In this document: in pieces, positions 47,783 through 56,432 of the stretch
How positions within the stretch are numbered: the first letter of the stretch is position 1
How the letters are laid out: every line of letters starts with the position of its first letter
Source of the DNA: Allobosea thiooxidans
Lineage (GTDB): Bacteria > Pseudomonadota > Alphaproteobacteria > Rhizobiales > Beijerinckiaceae
Assembly (NCBI RefSeq): GCF_900168195.1
Contig: NZ_FUYX01000002.1
Location: 131,501-195,500 of the forward strand
Length of the DNA stretch: 64,000 nucleotides
Reading direction: 5' to 3'
The notes under the pieces: model-generated
The model's input: the letters and a program-made list of their open reading frames with translations, nothing else
Told to the model about the DNA's origin: nothing
The model's database searches: none
Made by a program: the position numbers and the translations under genes

Positions 47783-48804
47783 CAGGCTTCCCCGCGGCGG
47801 ACGAGATTGGCGGCGGCGGTGACGATGTCGTCCTCCTGCGGAACGGCCGCCTTCTCCAGAACCGGGTTGTAGGGGATCGGCGAATCCGCGCCGCCGAGCC
47901 GGATGATCGGCGCGTCGAGGAAGTCGAAGACCTCGCTCTCGGCGATCATTGCCGAGATCTCGGCGCCGATGCCCATGGTCTTCACGCCCTCGTAAACCAC
48001 GAGAAGACGATGCGTCTTGCGTACGCTCTCGGCGATCGTGGTGAAGTCGATCGGGCGGATCGAGCGCAGGTCGATCACCTCCGCCGAGATGCCGTCCGCG
48101 GCGAGGCGCTCGGCCGCGGCTTCCGCCTTGCGGGCCATGATCGAGGAACCGACGATGGTGACATCCGTGCCTTCGCGGCGGATCGCGGCCTGGCCGATCG
48201 GCACGCGATAGGCTTCCGCCGGGACATGGCCCTTGGTCTTGTAGAGCAGCTTGTGCTCGAAGATCAGCACGGGGTTGGGATCGTCGATCGCGGCGAGCAG
48301 CATGCCCTTGGCGTCATGCGGGGTGCTCGGCTGCAGCACCTTGAGGCCCGGCACATGGGCGAACCAGGCTTCCAGGCTCTGGCTGTGCTGGGCGGCTGCA
48401 CCCGTGCCCGAGCCGCCGGGCAGGCGGACCACCATCGGAACGCTCGCCTTGCCGCCGAACATGAAGCGGATTTTTGCCGCCTGGTTGACGAGCTGCTCCA
48501 TGGCGAGCGTGACGAAATCGGAGAATTGGATCTCCAGCACCGGCCGCATGCCGGTGATCGCGGCGCCGACCGCGGCGCCGGCGATGCCGAGCTCGCTGAT
48601 CGGGGTGTCTATCACGCGCTCCGTGCCGAAACGGTGGACGAGGTCGCCGGAGACGCCGAAGGCGCCGCCATAGACGCCGACATCCTCGCCGAAGAGAAAG
48701 ACGCGCTCGTCGGCCTCCATCGCCTGGCCGAGCGCCTCGCGCACCGCTTCGGCATAGGAGAGCTCGCGGATCTCGCTCACGGCTTCGAGCGTGTCAGAGG
48801 GCAT
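47782..48804 (-). CDS. TPP-dependent dehydrogenase E1 beta subunit (AcoB-like)
   Basis: A 340-residue E1 beta subunit. It carries the transketolase pyrimidine domain ([20 protein letters not shown], then [20 protein letters not shown]) and the C-terminal domain with [20 protein letters not shown]. It pairs with E1 alpha to form the thiamine-diphosphate heterotetramer that cleaves 2-oxo acids or acyloins and passes the acyl group to E2. The ATG at 48804 was chosen; a GTG at 48813 gives three more residues. Either start overlaps the E1 alpha end. One base (TGATG) is shared with the E2 start. Confidence 0.92.
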   Translation of the reverse strand: MPSDTLEAVSEIRELSYAEAVREALGQAMEADERVFLFGEDVGVYGGAFGVSGDLVHRFGTERVIDTPISELGIAGAAVGAAITGMRPVLEIQFSDFVTLAMEQLVNQAAKIRFMFGGKASVPMVVRLPGGSGTGAAAQHSQSLEAWFAHVPGLKVLQPSTPHDAKGMLLAAIDDPNPVLIFEHKLLYKTKGHVPAEAYRVPIGQAAIRREGTDVTIVGSSIMARKAEAAAERLAADGISAEVIDLRSIRPIDFTTIAESVRKTHRLLVVYEGVKTMGIGAEISAMIAESEVFDFLDAPIIRLGGADSPIPYNPVLEKAAVPQEDDIVTAAANLVRRGEA

Positions 48805-49810
48805 AGACGTCACGGGTCAGGTCTTTCGGATCGGGGTCCGGGCAGGCGCGGGCGAATTCGACGGCGGAGTCGATCTCGCGCTGGGCGTCCTCTTCCAGCT
48901 TCATCAGCGCGGCGGCGTCGAAGCGGTCATGCGCCTTGAGCTCGTCCTCCAGCCGCCGGATCGGGTCCTGCGCCCGCCATTCCTCGATCTCCTCCTTGGA
49001 GCGGTAGAGGTTGCGGTCGCTCTTGGAATGGCCACGCCAGCGATAGGTCTTGCACTCGATCAGCGAGGGACCGCCGCCGGAGCGGGCCCGCGCGACCGCC
49101 TCTTTCGCCACCGCCGAGACGCCGGCGAGGTCGTTGCCGTCGAGGCTGTGGCCGGGCATGCCGTAGGCGCTCGCGCGGTCGGCGACGTTCGCCACCGCCA
49201 TGGCCCGGCCGATATCCATCGACATGCCGTATTTGTTGTTCTCGCAGACGAAGACGACCGGCAGCTTCCAGATCGAGGCCATGTTCAGCGCCTCGTGGAA
49301 GGCGCCCTCGTTCGAGGCGCCGTCGCCGAAGAAGACCATGCAGACCCGGCCGTTCTTCTGCGCCTTGATGCTCATGCCGACGCCGACAGCGATCGGCAGG
49401 CCGCCGCCGACGATGCCGTTGGCGCCGAGATTGCCGCCCTCGACATCGGCGATATGCATCGAGCCGCCGCGGCCCTTGCAGTAGCCGGTCTCCTTGCCGA
49501 AGAACTCGGCGAACATCAGCTTCGGCTCGGCGCCGCGGGCGATGCAGTGGCCATGGCCGCGATGGGTCGAGAGGATGTAGTCGTGCGCTTCGAGTGGCAG
49601 CGTCGTGCCGACGGCACTCGCCTCCTGCCCGATCGAGAGATGCATCGTGCCGTGGATCAGGCCGCGCATATAGCTCGCCTCGGCCGCCTCCTCGAACTTG
49701 CGGATCAGGTGCATCCGGGTCAGCGCCCGAGCCACCGTCTCGTCGTCGAGCGCGGCGAGCTCGGGCCGCTGGTTCGGCCTGGTGGCCTCTTCTGCCTTGC
49801 GTGCGCTCAT
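48794..49810 (-). CDS. TPP-dependent dehydrogenase E1 alpha subunit (AcoA-like)
   Basis: A 338-residue E1 alpha. The ThDP/Mg motif begins [17 protein letters not shown] (162-178) and ends at the NN pair at 191-192 ([10 protein letters not shown]). [14 protein letters not shown] and [10 protein letters not shown] shape the active site. The small subunit size and the GASNEG/SIWKLPV wording are nearest to acetoin dehydrogenase E1 alpha (AcoA), in contrast to pyruvate dehydrogenase. Its ATG overlaps the DRL-family stop as ATGA, so the genes are coupled. Substrate remains inferred. Confidence 0.92.
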   Translation of the reverse strand: MSARKAEEATRPNQRPELAALDDETVARALTRMHLIRKFEEAAEASYMRGLIHGTMHLSIGQEASAVGTTLPLEAHDYILSTHRGHGHCIARGAEPKLMFAEFFGKETGYCKGRGGSMHIADVEGGNLGANGIVGGGLPIAVGVGMSIKAQKNGRVCMVFFGDGASNEGAFHEALNMASIWKLPVVFVCENNKYGMSMDIGRAMAVANVADRASAYGMPGHSLDGNDLAGVSAVAKEAVARARSGGGPSLIECKTYRWRGHSKSDRNLYRSKEEIEEWRAQDPIRRLEDELKAHDRFDAAALMKLEEDAQREIDSAVEFARACPDPDPKDLTRDVYAL

Positions 49811-51168
49811 GCGGTGGCTCCGGAGGTCAGCGCGGCGGTCATGGCGTCCTGGGCGCGGCGGACCTCGACGATCTTCAGGCGCTCGTCGGGAGACGCGTCG
49901 GCGAGCGTGATCAGCTCGCCCTTGCGGACCGGCCGCGTCATGGTCGCGCCCTGGGCGAGGCCGATCGGCAGGGCCTTGCGTGCCTGCGCATCGGCCCGGG
50001 ACAGCGCGAAGCCGCGATAGCCGTATTCGCCGATGGCATCGAGCGTCTCGCCGACGGCGAGATCCCGTTTGGCGACGCAGCCGACTTCGGAGGTCGGCAC
50101 CGGCAGCGGGCGCATATGGCTCTGGTTGAAGATGACGGCGGCGGCGGCCGAAAGCGGCACTTCCAGGCTCGTCAGGTGATAGGGCCGGAAGAAGGAGTAG
50201 TAGGGGCCGGGGCCGAGATGCAGGTCGCTCATCCGCTCGCGGACGCGGGGATGGCGCATCTCGGCGACCGCGAAGACGCCGGGCGCGACGCCCTTGGCCA
50301 CCGAGAAATCGACGACGCCCTTGCGCGAAAGCAGGCCGCCCTCTTCCTTCGGGCAGAAATAATTCTGCAACTCGTCCTTCGGCGCGGCCGGGCCGTGCAT
50401 GCCCGGGATATCCGGCACGAAGCCGCAGGCATTGGCGATGGCGACCATCTCGACCATGGTCTTCGAGCCGTCGACGAACTCGACAAGCATGCGCGGGTTC
50501 ATGTTCCGGCGCGTGGCTTCCTCGACATAGTCGGCCGGGACCGCGTCGATGCGGAACGGATTGTTCTTGCCCTTGCCGGCGGCGACGACCGGATAGCCCA
50601 TCGCCCGGATGAAGTTGATCAGCTCCATCGCGGCGGCGGGCTCGTCACCCGCCCCGAGGGTGTAGACGACGCCGGCCTTGGCGGCCTCGACCGCGAGATA
50701 GGAGCCGATGGTGATGTCGGCTTCGACATTCATCATCACGATGTGCTTGCGCGCGGCTATTGCCGTCAGCGCCACGCGCGATCCGGCCTCGGGATTGCCG
50801 GTGGCGTCGATGATGACGTCGACCTCGGGCGAACGGCAGATGAGGTCGAGCGAGGTGGTCGCGGCGATGCGGCCCTTGCGGCGGGCGGCCTCGAGCCCGA
50901 CCTCGTCCGAAACCGAATCGACCTCGCCCTTACGGCCCGCGAGCGCGGCGGCTTCCGAAACGCGCTCCGGCGCGATGTCGGCGACGGCCGCGATCTCGAT
51001 GCCGGTCATCTGGGAAATCTGGACGACGATGTCGGTGCCCATCTGGCCGGCGCCTATCAGGCCGACGCGCACGGGCTTGCCGGCCTTTTCCCGAAGTTCG
51101 AGGGCTTCGGCCAGGGACAGGCCGGCGGCGGGCGCGCCGTGAGGCGGCTGCGTCAGGATCGCGGCCAT
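49807..51168 (-). CDS. DRL-family (DXR-like) homoserine-dehydrogenase-type oxidoreductase with SAF domain
   Basis: A 453-residue NAD(P)-dependent oxidoreductase. The Rossmann loop is [16 protein letters not shown] (residues 34-49), with [16 protein letters not shown] after it. The middle carries [15 protein letters not shown] and [10 protein letters not shown], and a SAF domain covers about the last 80 residues. It agrees closely with what I remember of Brucella DRL, the alternative enzyme converting 1-deoxyxylulose 5-phosphate to methylerythritol 4-phosphate. Paralogues of unknown function exist, so activity is inferred. The ATG at 51168 has a GGAGAG site; ATG at 51192 is possible. First gene of the leftward run, facing a SorC regulator. 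Confidence 0.85.
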   Translation of the reverse strand: MAAILTQPPHGAPAAGLSLAEALELREKAGKPVRVGLIGAGQMGTDIVVQISQMTGIEIAAVADIAPERVSEAAALAGRKGEVDSVSDEVGLEAARRKGRIAATTSLDLICRSPEVDVIIDATGNPEAGSRVALTAIAARKHIVMMNVEADITIGSYLAVEAAKAGVVYTLGAGDEPAAAMELINFIRAMGYPVVAAGKGKNNPFRIDAVPADYVEEATRRNMNPRMLVEFVDGSKTMVEMVAIANACGFVPDIPGMHGPAAPKDELQNYFCPKEEGGLLSRKGVVDFSVAKGVAPGVFAVAEMRHPRVRERMSDLHLGPGPYYSFFRPYHLTSLEVPLSAAAAVIFNQSHMRPLPVPTSEVGCVAKRDLAVGETLDAIGEYGYRGFALSRADAQARKALPIGLAQGATMTRPVRKGELITLADASPDERLKIVEVRRAQDAMTAALTSGATA

Positions 51169-51191
51169 CGTCGAAATCTCTCCCCAGGACA

Positions 51192-51221
51192 TATGTTCTT
51201 TGATTGGAACAAAAGAACATA
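51192..51221. promoter_or_regulatory. Perfect operator palindrome between the DRL run and the SorC regulator
   Basis: TATGTTCTTT (51192-51201) and AAAGAACATA (51212-51221) are perfect 10-base inverted arms around a 10-base spacer. It sits 24 bases upstream of the DRL start and about 100 bases before the regulator GTG. It overlaps the expected -10 region of the leftward promoter whose -35 TTGACA lies at 51237-51232, so binding would repress. Confidence 0.85.
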
Positions 51222-51237
51222 GCTTTCGTGCTGTCAA
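51209..51237 (-). promoter_or_regulatory. Leftward promoter of the DRL/E1/E2 run
   Basis: Read leftward, a consensus TTGACA (51237-51232) is followed after 17 bases by TTTTGT (51214-51209), which is a weak -10. The good -35 and weak -10 suggest an activated or repressor-controlled promoter. The operator palindrome covers the -10. Confidence 0.5.
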
Positions 51238-51323
51238 GCGCACAGATGTTCAAACAGGTTGCCTTGGGCGCCGCGATGCTGTGATGCTGGCGCGGAAGAG
51301 CCGGAGCAGGCGCAGGAGCGGCG

Positions 51324-52331
51324 GTGGAAGACGCGTTCGGAGCGGGACAGATCTCGGGCGAGGTGCCGGTGGCGGATGCGAAGGTCCGGGTCGCCTGGCT
51401 CTATTACGTCGAGGGCCTGACGCAGGAGCAGATCGCGGAGGCGCTGGGGCTCAGCCGGATCAAGGTGATCCGCATGCTGGCGGCGGCGCGCAGCGAGGGG
51501 CTGGTCAAGATCAGGATCGATGCGCGTTCGGCCAGGCAGGCCGGGCTCGAGCGCGGCCTCGTCACTGCCTATGGCCTGAGCGAGGCCGTGGTCGTGCCGG
51601 CGGCGCGCGATCCGGCGAGCATCTCGGCCCTCGTCGGCTATGCGGCTGGCTCATGGCTGTCCGACAAGCTCGCCGACAACATGTCGCTAGCCGTGGGCTG
51701 GGGCCAGACGCTGCACCAGGCGCTGCGCGGCATCCAGCCGCGGCAGATCGAGGCGATGTCGGTGGTCTCGCTGCTCGGCGGGCTCACCCATTCGCGCAGC
51801 ATCAACCCCTCCGCGGTGGCGCGCCGGGTCGCCGACATGTTCGGAGCCGACTGCTTCCAGCTCACGGCGCCGGTCTTCGTCTCGAATGCGGAGCTGCGCG
51901 ACGCGCTCTGGCGCGAGCCGACGCTGCGCGAGCTGCGCGACAGGGCGCGGGCGGCCGATGTCGCGCTGGTCAGCGTCGGCGATCTGCTGCCGGACTCGAC
52001 GCTGTTCCGCGAGGGGCTGTTGCCGCAATCGGACCTCGCCTCGCTGCGGAAGGCCGGGGCTGTCGGCGACCTCGTCTGCCATTTCATCGACGCCGATGGC
52101 GAGTTGGTCGACCATCCCGTCAACCGCAGAATCATGGCGGTGAGCCCGGCGGATCTGAAGGAGATCGGGCTGGTCGCGATCGCCGCGGGCGGCGCCAACA
52201 AGGAGCACGCCATCCGCGCCGCGCTGCGGGCGAGCGCCGCCAAGGTCCTGATCACGGACGAAGGTGCGGCGGAGGCGCTTCTGGCCGGTGGCGCCAAGGC
52301 GCAGCAGGACGAGCGGCGGGCGCAAGGATAG
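51324..52331 (+). CDS. SorC/DeoR-family sugar-binding transcriptional regulator
   Basis: A 335-residue regulator. The N-terminal HTH (LYYVEGLTQEQIAEALGLSR, then KVIRMLAAARSEGLV) is followed by a sugar-phosphate-isomerase-like effector domain from about residue 70 (AYGLSEAVVVPAARDP) with the later VGDLLPDSTLFREG and HPVNRRIMAV blocks typical of SorC. Members sense sugar phosphates or polyol intermediates. GTG start with GCAGGAG site. Divergent from the DRL gene with the palindrome between them, so it is the likely controller of that run. Confidence 0.92.
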   Translation: MEDAFGAGQISGEVPVADAKVRVAWLYYVEGLTQEQIAEALGLSRIKVIRMLAAARSEGLVKIRIDARSARQAGLERGLVTAYGLSEAVVVPAARDPASISALVGYAAGSWLSDKLADNMSLAVGWGQTLHQALRGIQPRQIEAMSVVSLLGGLTHSRSINPSAVARRVADMFGADCFQLTAPVFVSNAELRDALWREPTLRELRDRARAADVALVSVGDLLPDSTLFREGLLPQSDLASLRKAGAVGDLVCHFIDADGELVDHPVNRRIMAVSPADLKEIGLVAIAAGGANKEHAIRAALRASAAKVLITDEGAAEALLAGGAKAQQDERRAQG

Positions 52332-52450
52332 GCCGTCACGCCGCTTCCCGGGCGGGGGCGGCGATTCATCATGTTGTCAAAGCATCGGTTTCGGCCAAAC
52401 TGGCTTCCACCTCTCGGTCCGATGCTTCAGGGAGTTCGGGAAACACGGTC

Positions 52451-52807
52451 ATGGCCAGCAATTTCGAGCAGTTCGCGCGCAACTCGCTGCAGTTCCGCCC
52501 GTCCGATATCCGCCTCATGCTGGAGCGCGTGCATTCGCATGTCGTGAAGCCGCGCATGTCGGCGGAGGAATTGCTGGATGTGGTGCGCGGCCTCGGCTTC
52601 GAGACGGTCGAGGCCTTCGGCGACCAGATCGGGCTAGAGCGGCGCACCTCGGAGAGCTGGGCGCGCTACGGGCTGTCGCGCGACGCGGCGCAACTCCTGC
52701 TCGCCCTGCTGAACTACCGCCGGCGCCTGCTCGATGCGATGGACGATTTCGAAAAGACGACGCAGATCCCGCTCGACGGCTTCTTCGAGAACCAGCAGCT
52801 GCCCTGA
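52451..52807 (+). CDS. Hypothetical protein, possible helix-turn-helix
   Basis: A 118-residue soluble protein I do not recognise. The stretch VEAFGDQIGLERRTSESWAR reads like a helix-turn-helix, followed by a leucine-rich helix AAQLLLALLNYRRRLLDAMD, so a small DNA-binding or adaptor role is possible. It starts 119 bases after the SorC gene and ends just before the repeat at 52819. Composition is like its neighbours. Evidence for being a real gene: length, ATG with no competing frame, and good codon pattern. Confidence 0.55.
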   Translation: MASNFEQFARNSLQFRPSDIRLMLERVHSHVVKPRMSAEELLDVVRGLGFETVEAFGDQIGLERRTSESWARYGLSRDAAQLLLALLNYRRRLLDAMDDFEKTTQIPLDGFFENQQLP

Positions 52808-52818
52808 AACGTCCTTCG

Positions 52819-52911
52819 CGTCATGGTCGGGCTTGTCCCGGCCATCCACGTCTTCGCTGGTCGAAGCTTGTGTTCAAGACGTGGATGCTCGCCACAAGGG
52901 CGAGCATGACG
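52819..52911. repeat. Palindromic repeat, copy 1, with hairpin ends and central stem
   Basis: The left end CGTCATGGTCGGGCTTGTCC folds back on CGGCCAT, and the right end ATGCTCGCC/GGCGAGCAT folds as a perfect hairpin. The inner arms CATCCACGTCTT and AAGACGTGGATG pair with each other around a variable centre. The whole therefore resembles a cruciform with three stems. The inverted second copy is at 55198-55291. Confidence 0.85.
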
Positions 52912-52925
52912 GCGGGAGCTGCCAT

Positions 52926-53447
52926 CTAAAGGCAGAAGTCGGCGCAGCCGGCTTCCCAGAATGCTTTGCCGGATTCAGGCGCCGGGACCGAGGGCCGCGG
53001 CTTGCGGCCGGGCAGGTCGGCTGGGACCGGCTTCACCAGCTCCCACCAGCCATGGGCGCATTGCGAGCGATAGGCCATCTGGTCGGAGATCGAGGTGCCC
53101 TCCTGCTCCAGGACGGCGTCGAGCGCCGCGCAAGCCGCACGGAGCCGTTCGTCGTGCAGATCGCTCGGTGCGTTGGCATAGTCGTGGAAGGCCTCGGTGA
53201 AGGCTTCCATCTCGCGGGCGATATGAGGCCAGTCGGCGCGGCCAAGATTCCAGGCATCCATCCATTCGCGCACGACGATCTCGACGGCTTCCGCCTTCGG
53301 CCTGTCCTTCACCTTGCCGGCGGTGGTCAGCATGTGGCGCATCAGCTCGGCGCGGGCATGGGCGTGGCGGGCGCGCAATGCGGCTTCCTGCATCTGCGCG
53401 ACGGCTTCCGCCGCCTGCTGCTGCAGCGCTTCGACGAAATGCGGCAT
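52926..53447 (-). CDS. Hypothetical protein in the nucleoside hydrolase run
   Basis: A 173-residue protein of unknown family. The first 50 residues form a likely amphipathic coiled-coil (ALQQQAAEAVAQMQEAALRA), followed by a helical AREMEAFTEAFHDYANAPSD region and a proline-rich end with a C-terminal CADFCL. No signal peptide or membrane segment is seen. It begins 11 bases downstream of the nucleoside hydrolase gene in the same direction, so it belongs to that transcription unit. Confidence 0.5.
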   Translation of the reverse strand: MPHFVEALQQQAAEAVAQMQEAALRARHAHARAELMRHMLTTAGKVKDRPKAEAVEIVVREWMDAWNLGRADWPHIAREMEAFTEAFHDYANAPSDLHDERLRAACAALDAVLEQEGTSISDQMAYRSQCAHGWWELVKPVPADLPGRKPRPSVPAPESGKAFWEAGCADFCL

Positions 53448-53458
53448 GGTGCGATCCT

Positions 53459-54388
53459 TCAGGGCAGGGTGGCGAGGCGTTCGATCATCCGCTCGAACAG
53501 CTCCCGGGCCTTCACGGCCGCGACGACATGGGCGTTGGACTCGCGCCGGAGGCGGCCGTTCCAGTCGATGGTGGTGCGCCCGCGCAGCGGCCCCTCGCCG
53601 GTCTCGACCGCGACGAAGCAGTCGCGTCCCTCGAACAGCTCGGGCCAAAGCAACCAGGCGACGACGCAGGGGTCGTGCATCGGATGGCCGTCGCTGCCGA
53701 GCCCGCCGGGCCGCGGGCGGGTGAGCATGCCGTGGACGGCCTTGCCGGCGGCGTTGCCGAGGGCGCCGATGCGGGCGATCTGCTCGTGGCTGGCGATGGC
53801 CTGCAGCGTGACGCCGAGGCCGAACATCACGATGGGCCGGCCGCAGCCGAAGACCACTGCCAACGCATGCGGATCGACATAGGCGTTGAACTCGGCGGCG
53901 GGGGTGATGTTGCCGAGCCCGATGGCGCCGCCCATCAGCACGATGCGCCTGACCTTCGGCAGGATGTCGGGCGCGAGCCGGAAGGCCAGCGCCAGATTGG
54001 TCAGCGGTCCCAGCGGGCAGAGCGTGATGCTCGCGTCTGGTGCAGCGCGGCAGATCTCGATGATCCCCTGCACGGCATGGCCGGGCGCCGCCTCGCTCGT
54101 GGGGGCGGGAAGCCCTGCGCCGGCAAGCCCGTCGGGGCCGCAGACGAATTCGGCGGTCTCGAGCGCGACGACGAGTGGTCCCTCGGCGCCGGAATGGACG
54201 GGAACGTCGCCGCGGCGGGCGAGATCGCGGATGCGCAGTGCGTTCGCCGTGGTCTGCGCGACCGGGACATTGCCCGCGACCGTGGTGATGGCCCTGAGGT
54301 CGAGGCGGTCGGCGCTGGCGAAGGCGAGCAGCAGCGCGACGGCGTCGTCCTGGCCCGGGTCGGTGTCGATGACGATCGGTTCGCGCAT
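53459..54388 (-). CDS. Inosine/uridine-preferring-type nucleoside hydrolase
   Basis: A 309-residue member of the IUNH family, which splits N-glycosidic bonds of nucleosides. The calcium-binding signature DTDPGQDDAVALL lies at residues 8-20. LGPLTNLALAF and the later MHDPCVVAWLLWP block complete the active site. Nucleoside hydrolases next to FrcBCA-like importers suggest salvage of an N-glycoside. It starts 4 bases after the ATPase gene stop. The sugar-side specificity is unknown. Confidence 0.9.
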   Translation of the reverse strand: MREPIVIDTDPGQDDAVALLLAFASADRLDLRAITTVAGNVPVAQTTANALRIRDLARRGDVPVHSGAEGPLVVALETAEFVCGPDGLAGAGLPAPTSEAAPGHAVQGIIEICRAAPDASITLCPLGPLTNLALAFRLAPDILPKVRRIVLMGGAIGLGNITPAAEFNAYVDPHALAVVFGCGRPIVMFGLGVTLQAIASHEQIARIGALGNAAGKAVHGMLTRPRPGGLGSDGHPMHDPCVVAWLLWPELFEGRDCFVAVETGEGPLRGRTTIDWNGRLRRESNAHVVAAVKARELFERMIERLATLP

Positions 54389-54392
54389 CGGA

Positions 54393-55175
54393 TCAGGCCG
54401 CCTTGGCGTTGCCGGCCATGATCATATGGGCGATGTCGTCGGCGCTGAGGTCGCCGAGGGGGCGGTCGACATATTTGCGGCCGGCGCCCATGATCACGAC
54501 GCGATCGGCCAGCGCGACGACGTCGCGCATGTTGTGGCTGATCAGGATGACGGTGCGCCCATCGGCCTTGAGCTTGCGGATCAGGTCGAGGACGAGCGCG
54601 CTCTCCTTGACGCCGAGCGCCGCCGTCGGCTCGTCCATGATGATGATCTCGGCGTTCCAGCGCAGCGCCCGGGAGATCGCGACCGCCTGGCGCTGGCCGC
54701 CGGAGAGCCGCTCGACCGGCCGGGTCATGTCGGTGACGGCGGCGGAGAGCTGCGCGAGATAGCGCTGCGATTCCGCGATCATCTTCTTCTTGTCGAGGAT
54801 GCGCAGGAAGGGCAGCAGCACCGGCCGGGTCAGCTCCGAGCCCATGAAGACGTTCTGGGCGACGGAGAGGCGCGGGGCGAGCGCGAGGTCCTGGTAGATG
54901 GTGGCGACGCCGTTTTCCAGCGCGTCATGCGGCGAGGAGAAGGTCACGGGCTTGCCGCGCAGGCTGATCGTGCCGCTCGTCGCCTCCTCGGCGCCGGAGA
55001 TCACCTTGATCAGGCTCGACTTGCCGGCGCCGTTGTCGCCGCAGAGCGCCACGACCTCGCCCGGGAAGATGTCGAGGTCGACGTCGCGCACGGCGACGAC
55101 CGGGCCGTAGGCCTTGCCGATGCCGCGGAGCGAGAGGAGGGGGGTGGGGGCGGTCATGGCTTCAATGCTTGTCAT
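54393..55175 (-). CDS. Sugar ABC importer ATPase, single-domain FrcA/RbsA-half type
   Basis: A 260-residue ATPase. Walker A is GDNGAGKSSLIKVI (about 44-57), signature RLSGGQRQAVAISRAL, Walker B IIIMDEPTAALG, and H-loop LISHNMRD. Classical ribose importers carry two such domains in one chain (RbsA, ~500 residues); this single-domain form is like FrcA of the fructose importer. ATG at 55175 or 55157 both fit. With permease and binding protein from the same run it makes a CUT2-class importer. The signature reads GQRQAVAI, slightly unusual. Confidence 0.9.
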   Translation of the reverse strand: MTSIEAMTAPTPLLSLRGIGKAYGPVVAVRDVDLDIFPGEVVALCGDNGAGKSSLIKVISGAEEATSGTISLRGKPVTFSSPHDALENGVATIYQDLALAPRLSVAQNVFMGSELTRPVLLPFLRILDKKKMIAESQRYLAQLSAAVTDMTRPVERLSGGQRQAVAISRALRWNAEIIIMDEPTAALGVKESALVLDLIRKLKADGRTVILISHNMRDVVALADRVVIMGAGRKYVDRPLGDLSADDIAHMIMAGNAKAA

Positions 55176-55197
55176 GAGTCCGAATGGTTGGCGACGG

Positions 55198-55291
55198 CGT
55201 CATGCTCGCCCTTGTGGCGAGCATCCACGTCGTGAACACCGCACTGCACGAAAAGAAGACGTGGATGGTCGGAACAAGCCCGACCATGACG
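55198..55291. repeat. Palindromic repeat, copy 2, inverted relative to copy 1
   Basis: It begins CGTCATGCTCGCCCTTGTGG and ends GGAACAAGCCCGACCATGACG, which is the reverse-complement order of the element at 52819. The arms are nearly identical to copy 1; the 25-base centre has diverged. It occupies the gap between the binding-protein and ATPase genes of the sugar importer, and could terminate or attenuate transcription there. Confidence 0.85.
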
Positions 55292-55309
55292 CGGAAAGCA
55301 CGAGCGCCG

Positions 55310-56254
55310 TCACTTCTTCAGGAACTGCTGGACGTTGTTCTTGTCGACCAGCACGGCGTCGGTGAAGAGATAGGGGCCCGACGCGATGCTCTCCTTCGGC
55401 TTCTTGTCGACGACGATCGCCTGGATCGCGTCGACCGCCTGCTTGCCCATCTCCTCGAAGGGGATCGCGACGGTCGCCATGAAGGTCGAGCTCGGATCGG
55501 CGATGCGCTCGTAGCTTTCCTTGCCGCCATCGACCGAGATCAGCGGGATCTGGCCCTTCTTGACGCCTTGAGCCTGCAGCAGGTCGTCGATGATGTAGGC
55601 CTGCCCGTCGAACGAGGCCCAGATGCCGTTGATCTTGCCCTGGTTCTGCAGCAGCAGCGCTTGCATCCCGGCGCGGACATCGTCGCGCCAGCTCTGGGTG
55701 CGGGCCATCGAAAACTTGCCGAGTTCCTTCACCGCCTGGTTCTCGGAGAGCACGGCGTCGAGGATCTTGCCGCGGATGCGCGAGGCGACGTTGAGGTCGA
55801 AGCGGGCCGAGATGATGTTGCCCTGGTAGCCGAGCTGACCGAGCAGGTAGAGCGCCGCATCGGCACCGACCTTGTACTCGTTGGTCTGGATGTCGAAGAG
55901 CGCATGCGGGCTTGCGCCCGACTGCACGGTGATCACCGGGATCTTCGCGTCCTTGGCAGCCTTGAACTGGGCGTCGGCCTCGACCGGCTTGCCCATGGCG
56001 ACGATGATGGCGTCGACCTTCTTGGCGATCAGCGCGTCGAACTGCTCGGCATGCTTGGGCAGCGCGCCTTCCGAGTTCAGCAGCGTGACGTTCCAGCCCT
56101 TGGCCTTGGCCGCCGCGGCTGCAGCGTTGGCGACGCGCGCATGCGTCTCCGAGGTGAACTGGAAGCCGATGATGCCGACCTCGAATGCCTGCGCTGATTG
56201 GCCGAGTGCGACGAGCGCGGCAGCCGCCACCAGCATCTTCCTGAACCCGAGCAT
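55310..56254 (-). CDS. Sugar ABC importer substrate-binding protein (CUT2, FrcB/RbsB-like)
   Basis: A 314-residue periplasmic-binding-protein type I. Signal peptide about residues 1-23 (MLVAAAALVALGQSAQA). The mature domain opens FEVGIIGFQFTSETHARVAN and has the domain-hinge blocks VDAIIVAMGKPVEAD, VQSGASPHALFD, and GIWASFDGQAYIIDDLLQ. It delivers a monosaccharide or related ligand to the permease upstream in the run. A palindromic repeat at 56292-56417 separates it from the permease gene, unusual inside an importer operon. Confidence 0.9.
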   Translation of the reverse strand: MLGFRKMLVAAAALVALGQSAQAFEVGIIGFQFTSETHARVANAAAAAAKAKGWNVTLLNSEGALPKHAEQFDALIAKKVDAIIVAMGKPVEADAQFKAAKDAKIPVITVQSGASPHALFDIQTNEYKVGADAALYLLGQLGYQGNIISARFDLNVASRIRGKILDAVLSENQAVKELGKFSMARTQSWRDDVRAGMQALLLQNQGKINGIWASFDGQAYIIDDLLQAQGVKKGQIPLISVDGGKESYERIADPSSTFMATVAIPFEEMGKQAVDAIQAIVVDKKPKESIASGPYLFTDAVLVDKNNVQQFLKK

Positions 56255-56291
56255 GAAACCCTCTCCCCTCTGTCGTTCCGTGGCATTCCAT

Positions 56292-56417
56292 CCTCAGCCC
56301 TCATCCTGAGGAGCGCTTGGAGAGCGCGTCTCGAAGGATGCTCCAGATGTCTCCGGAGCCTCCTGGAACATCCTTCGAGACGCAGCCTGCGGCTGCTCCT
56401 CAGGATGAGGGCTGAGG
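56292..56417. repeat. Palindromic repeat related to the E2 insertion
   Basis: Outer arms CCTCAGCCCTCATCCTGAGG plus AGC (from 56292) and GCTCCTCAGGATGAGGGCTG plus AGG (to 56417) are inverted copies. Inner arms GCGTCTCGAAGGATGCTCC and GGAACATCCTTCGAGACGC match the E2 copy. It sits between the permease and binding-protein genes in a 178-base gap with no gene. Confidence 0.88.
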
Positions 56418-56432
56418 TCTTCAACTCCAAAT

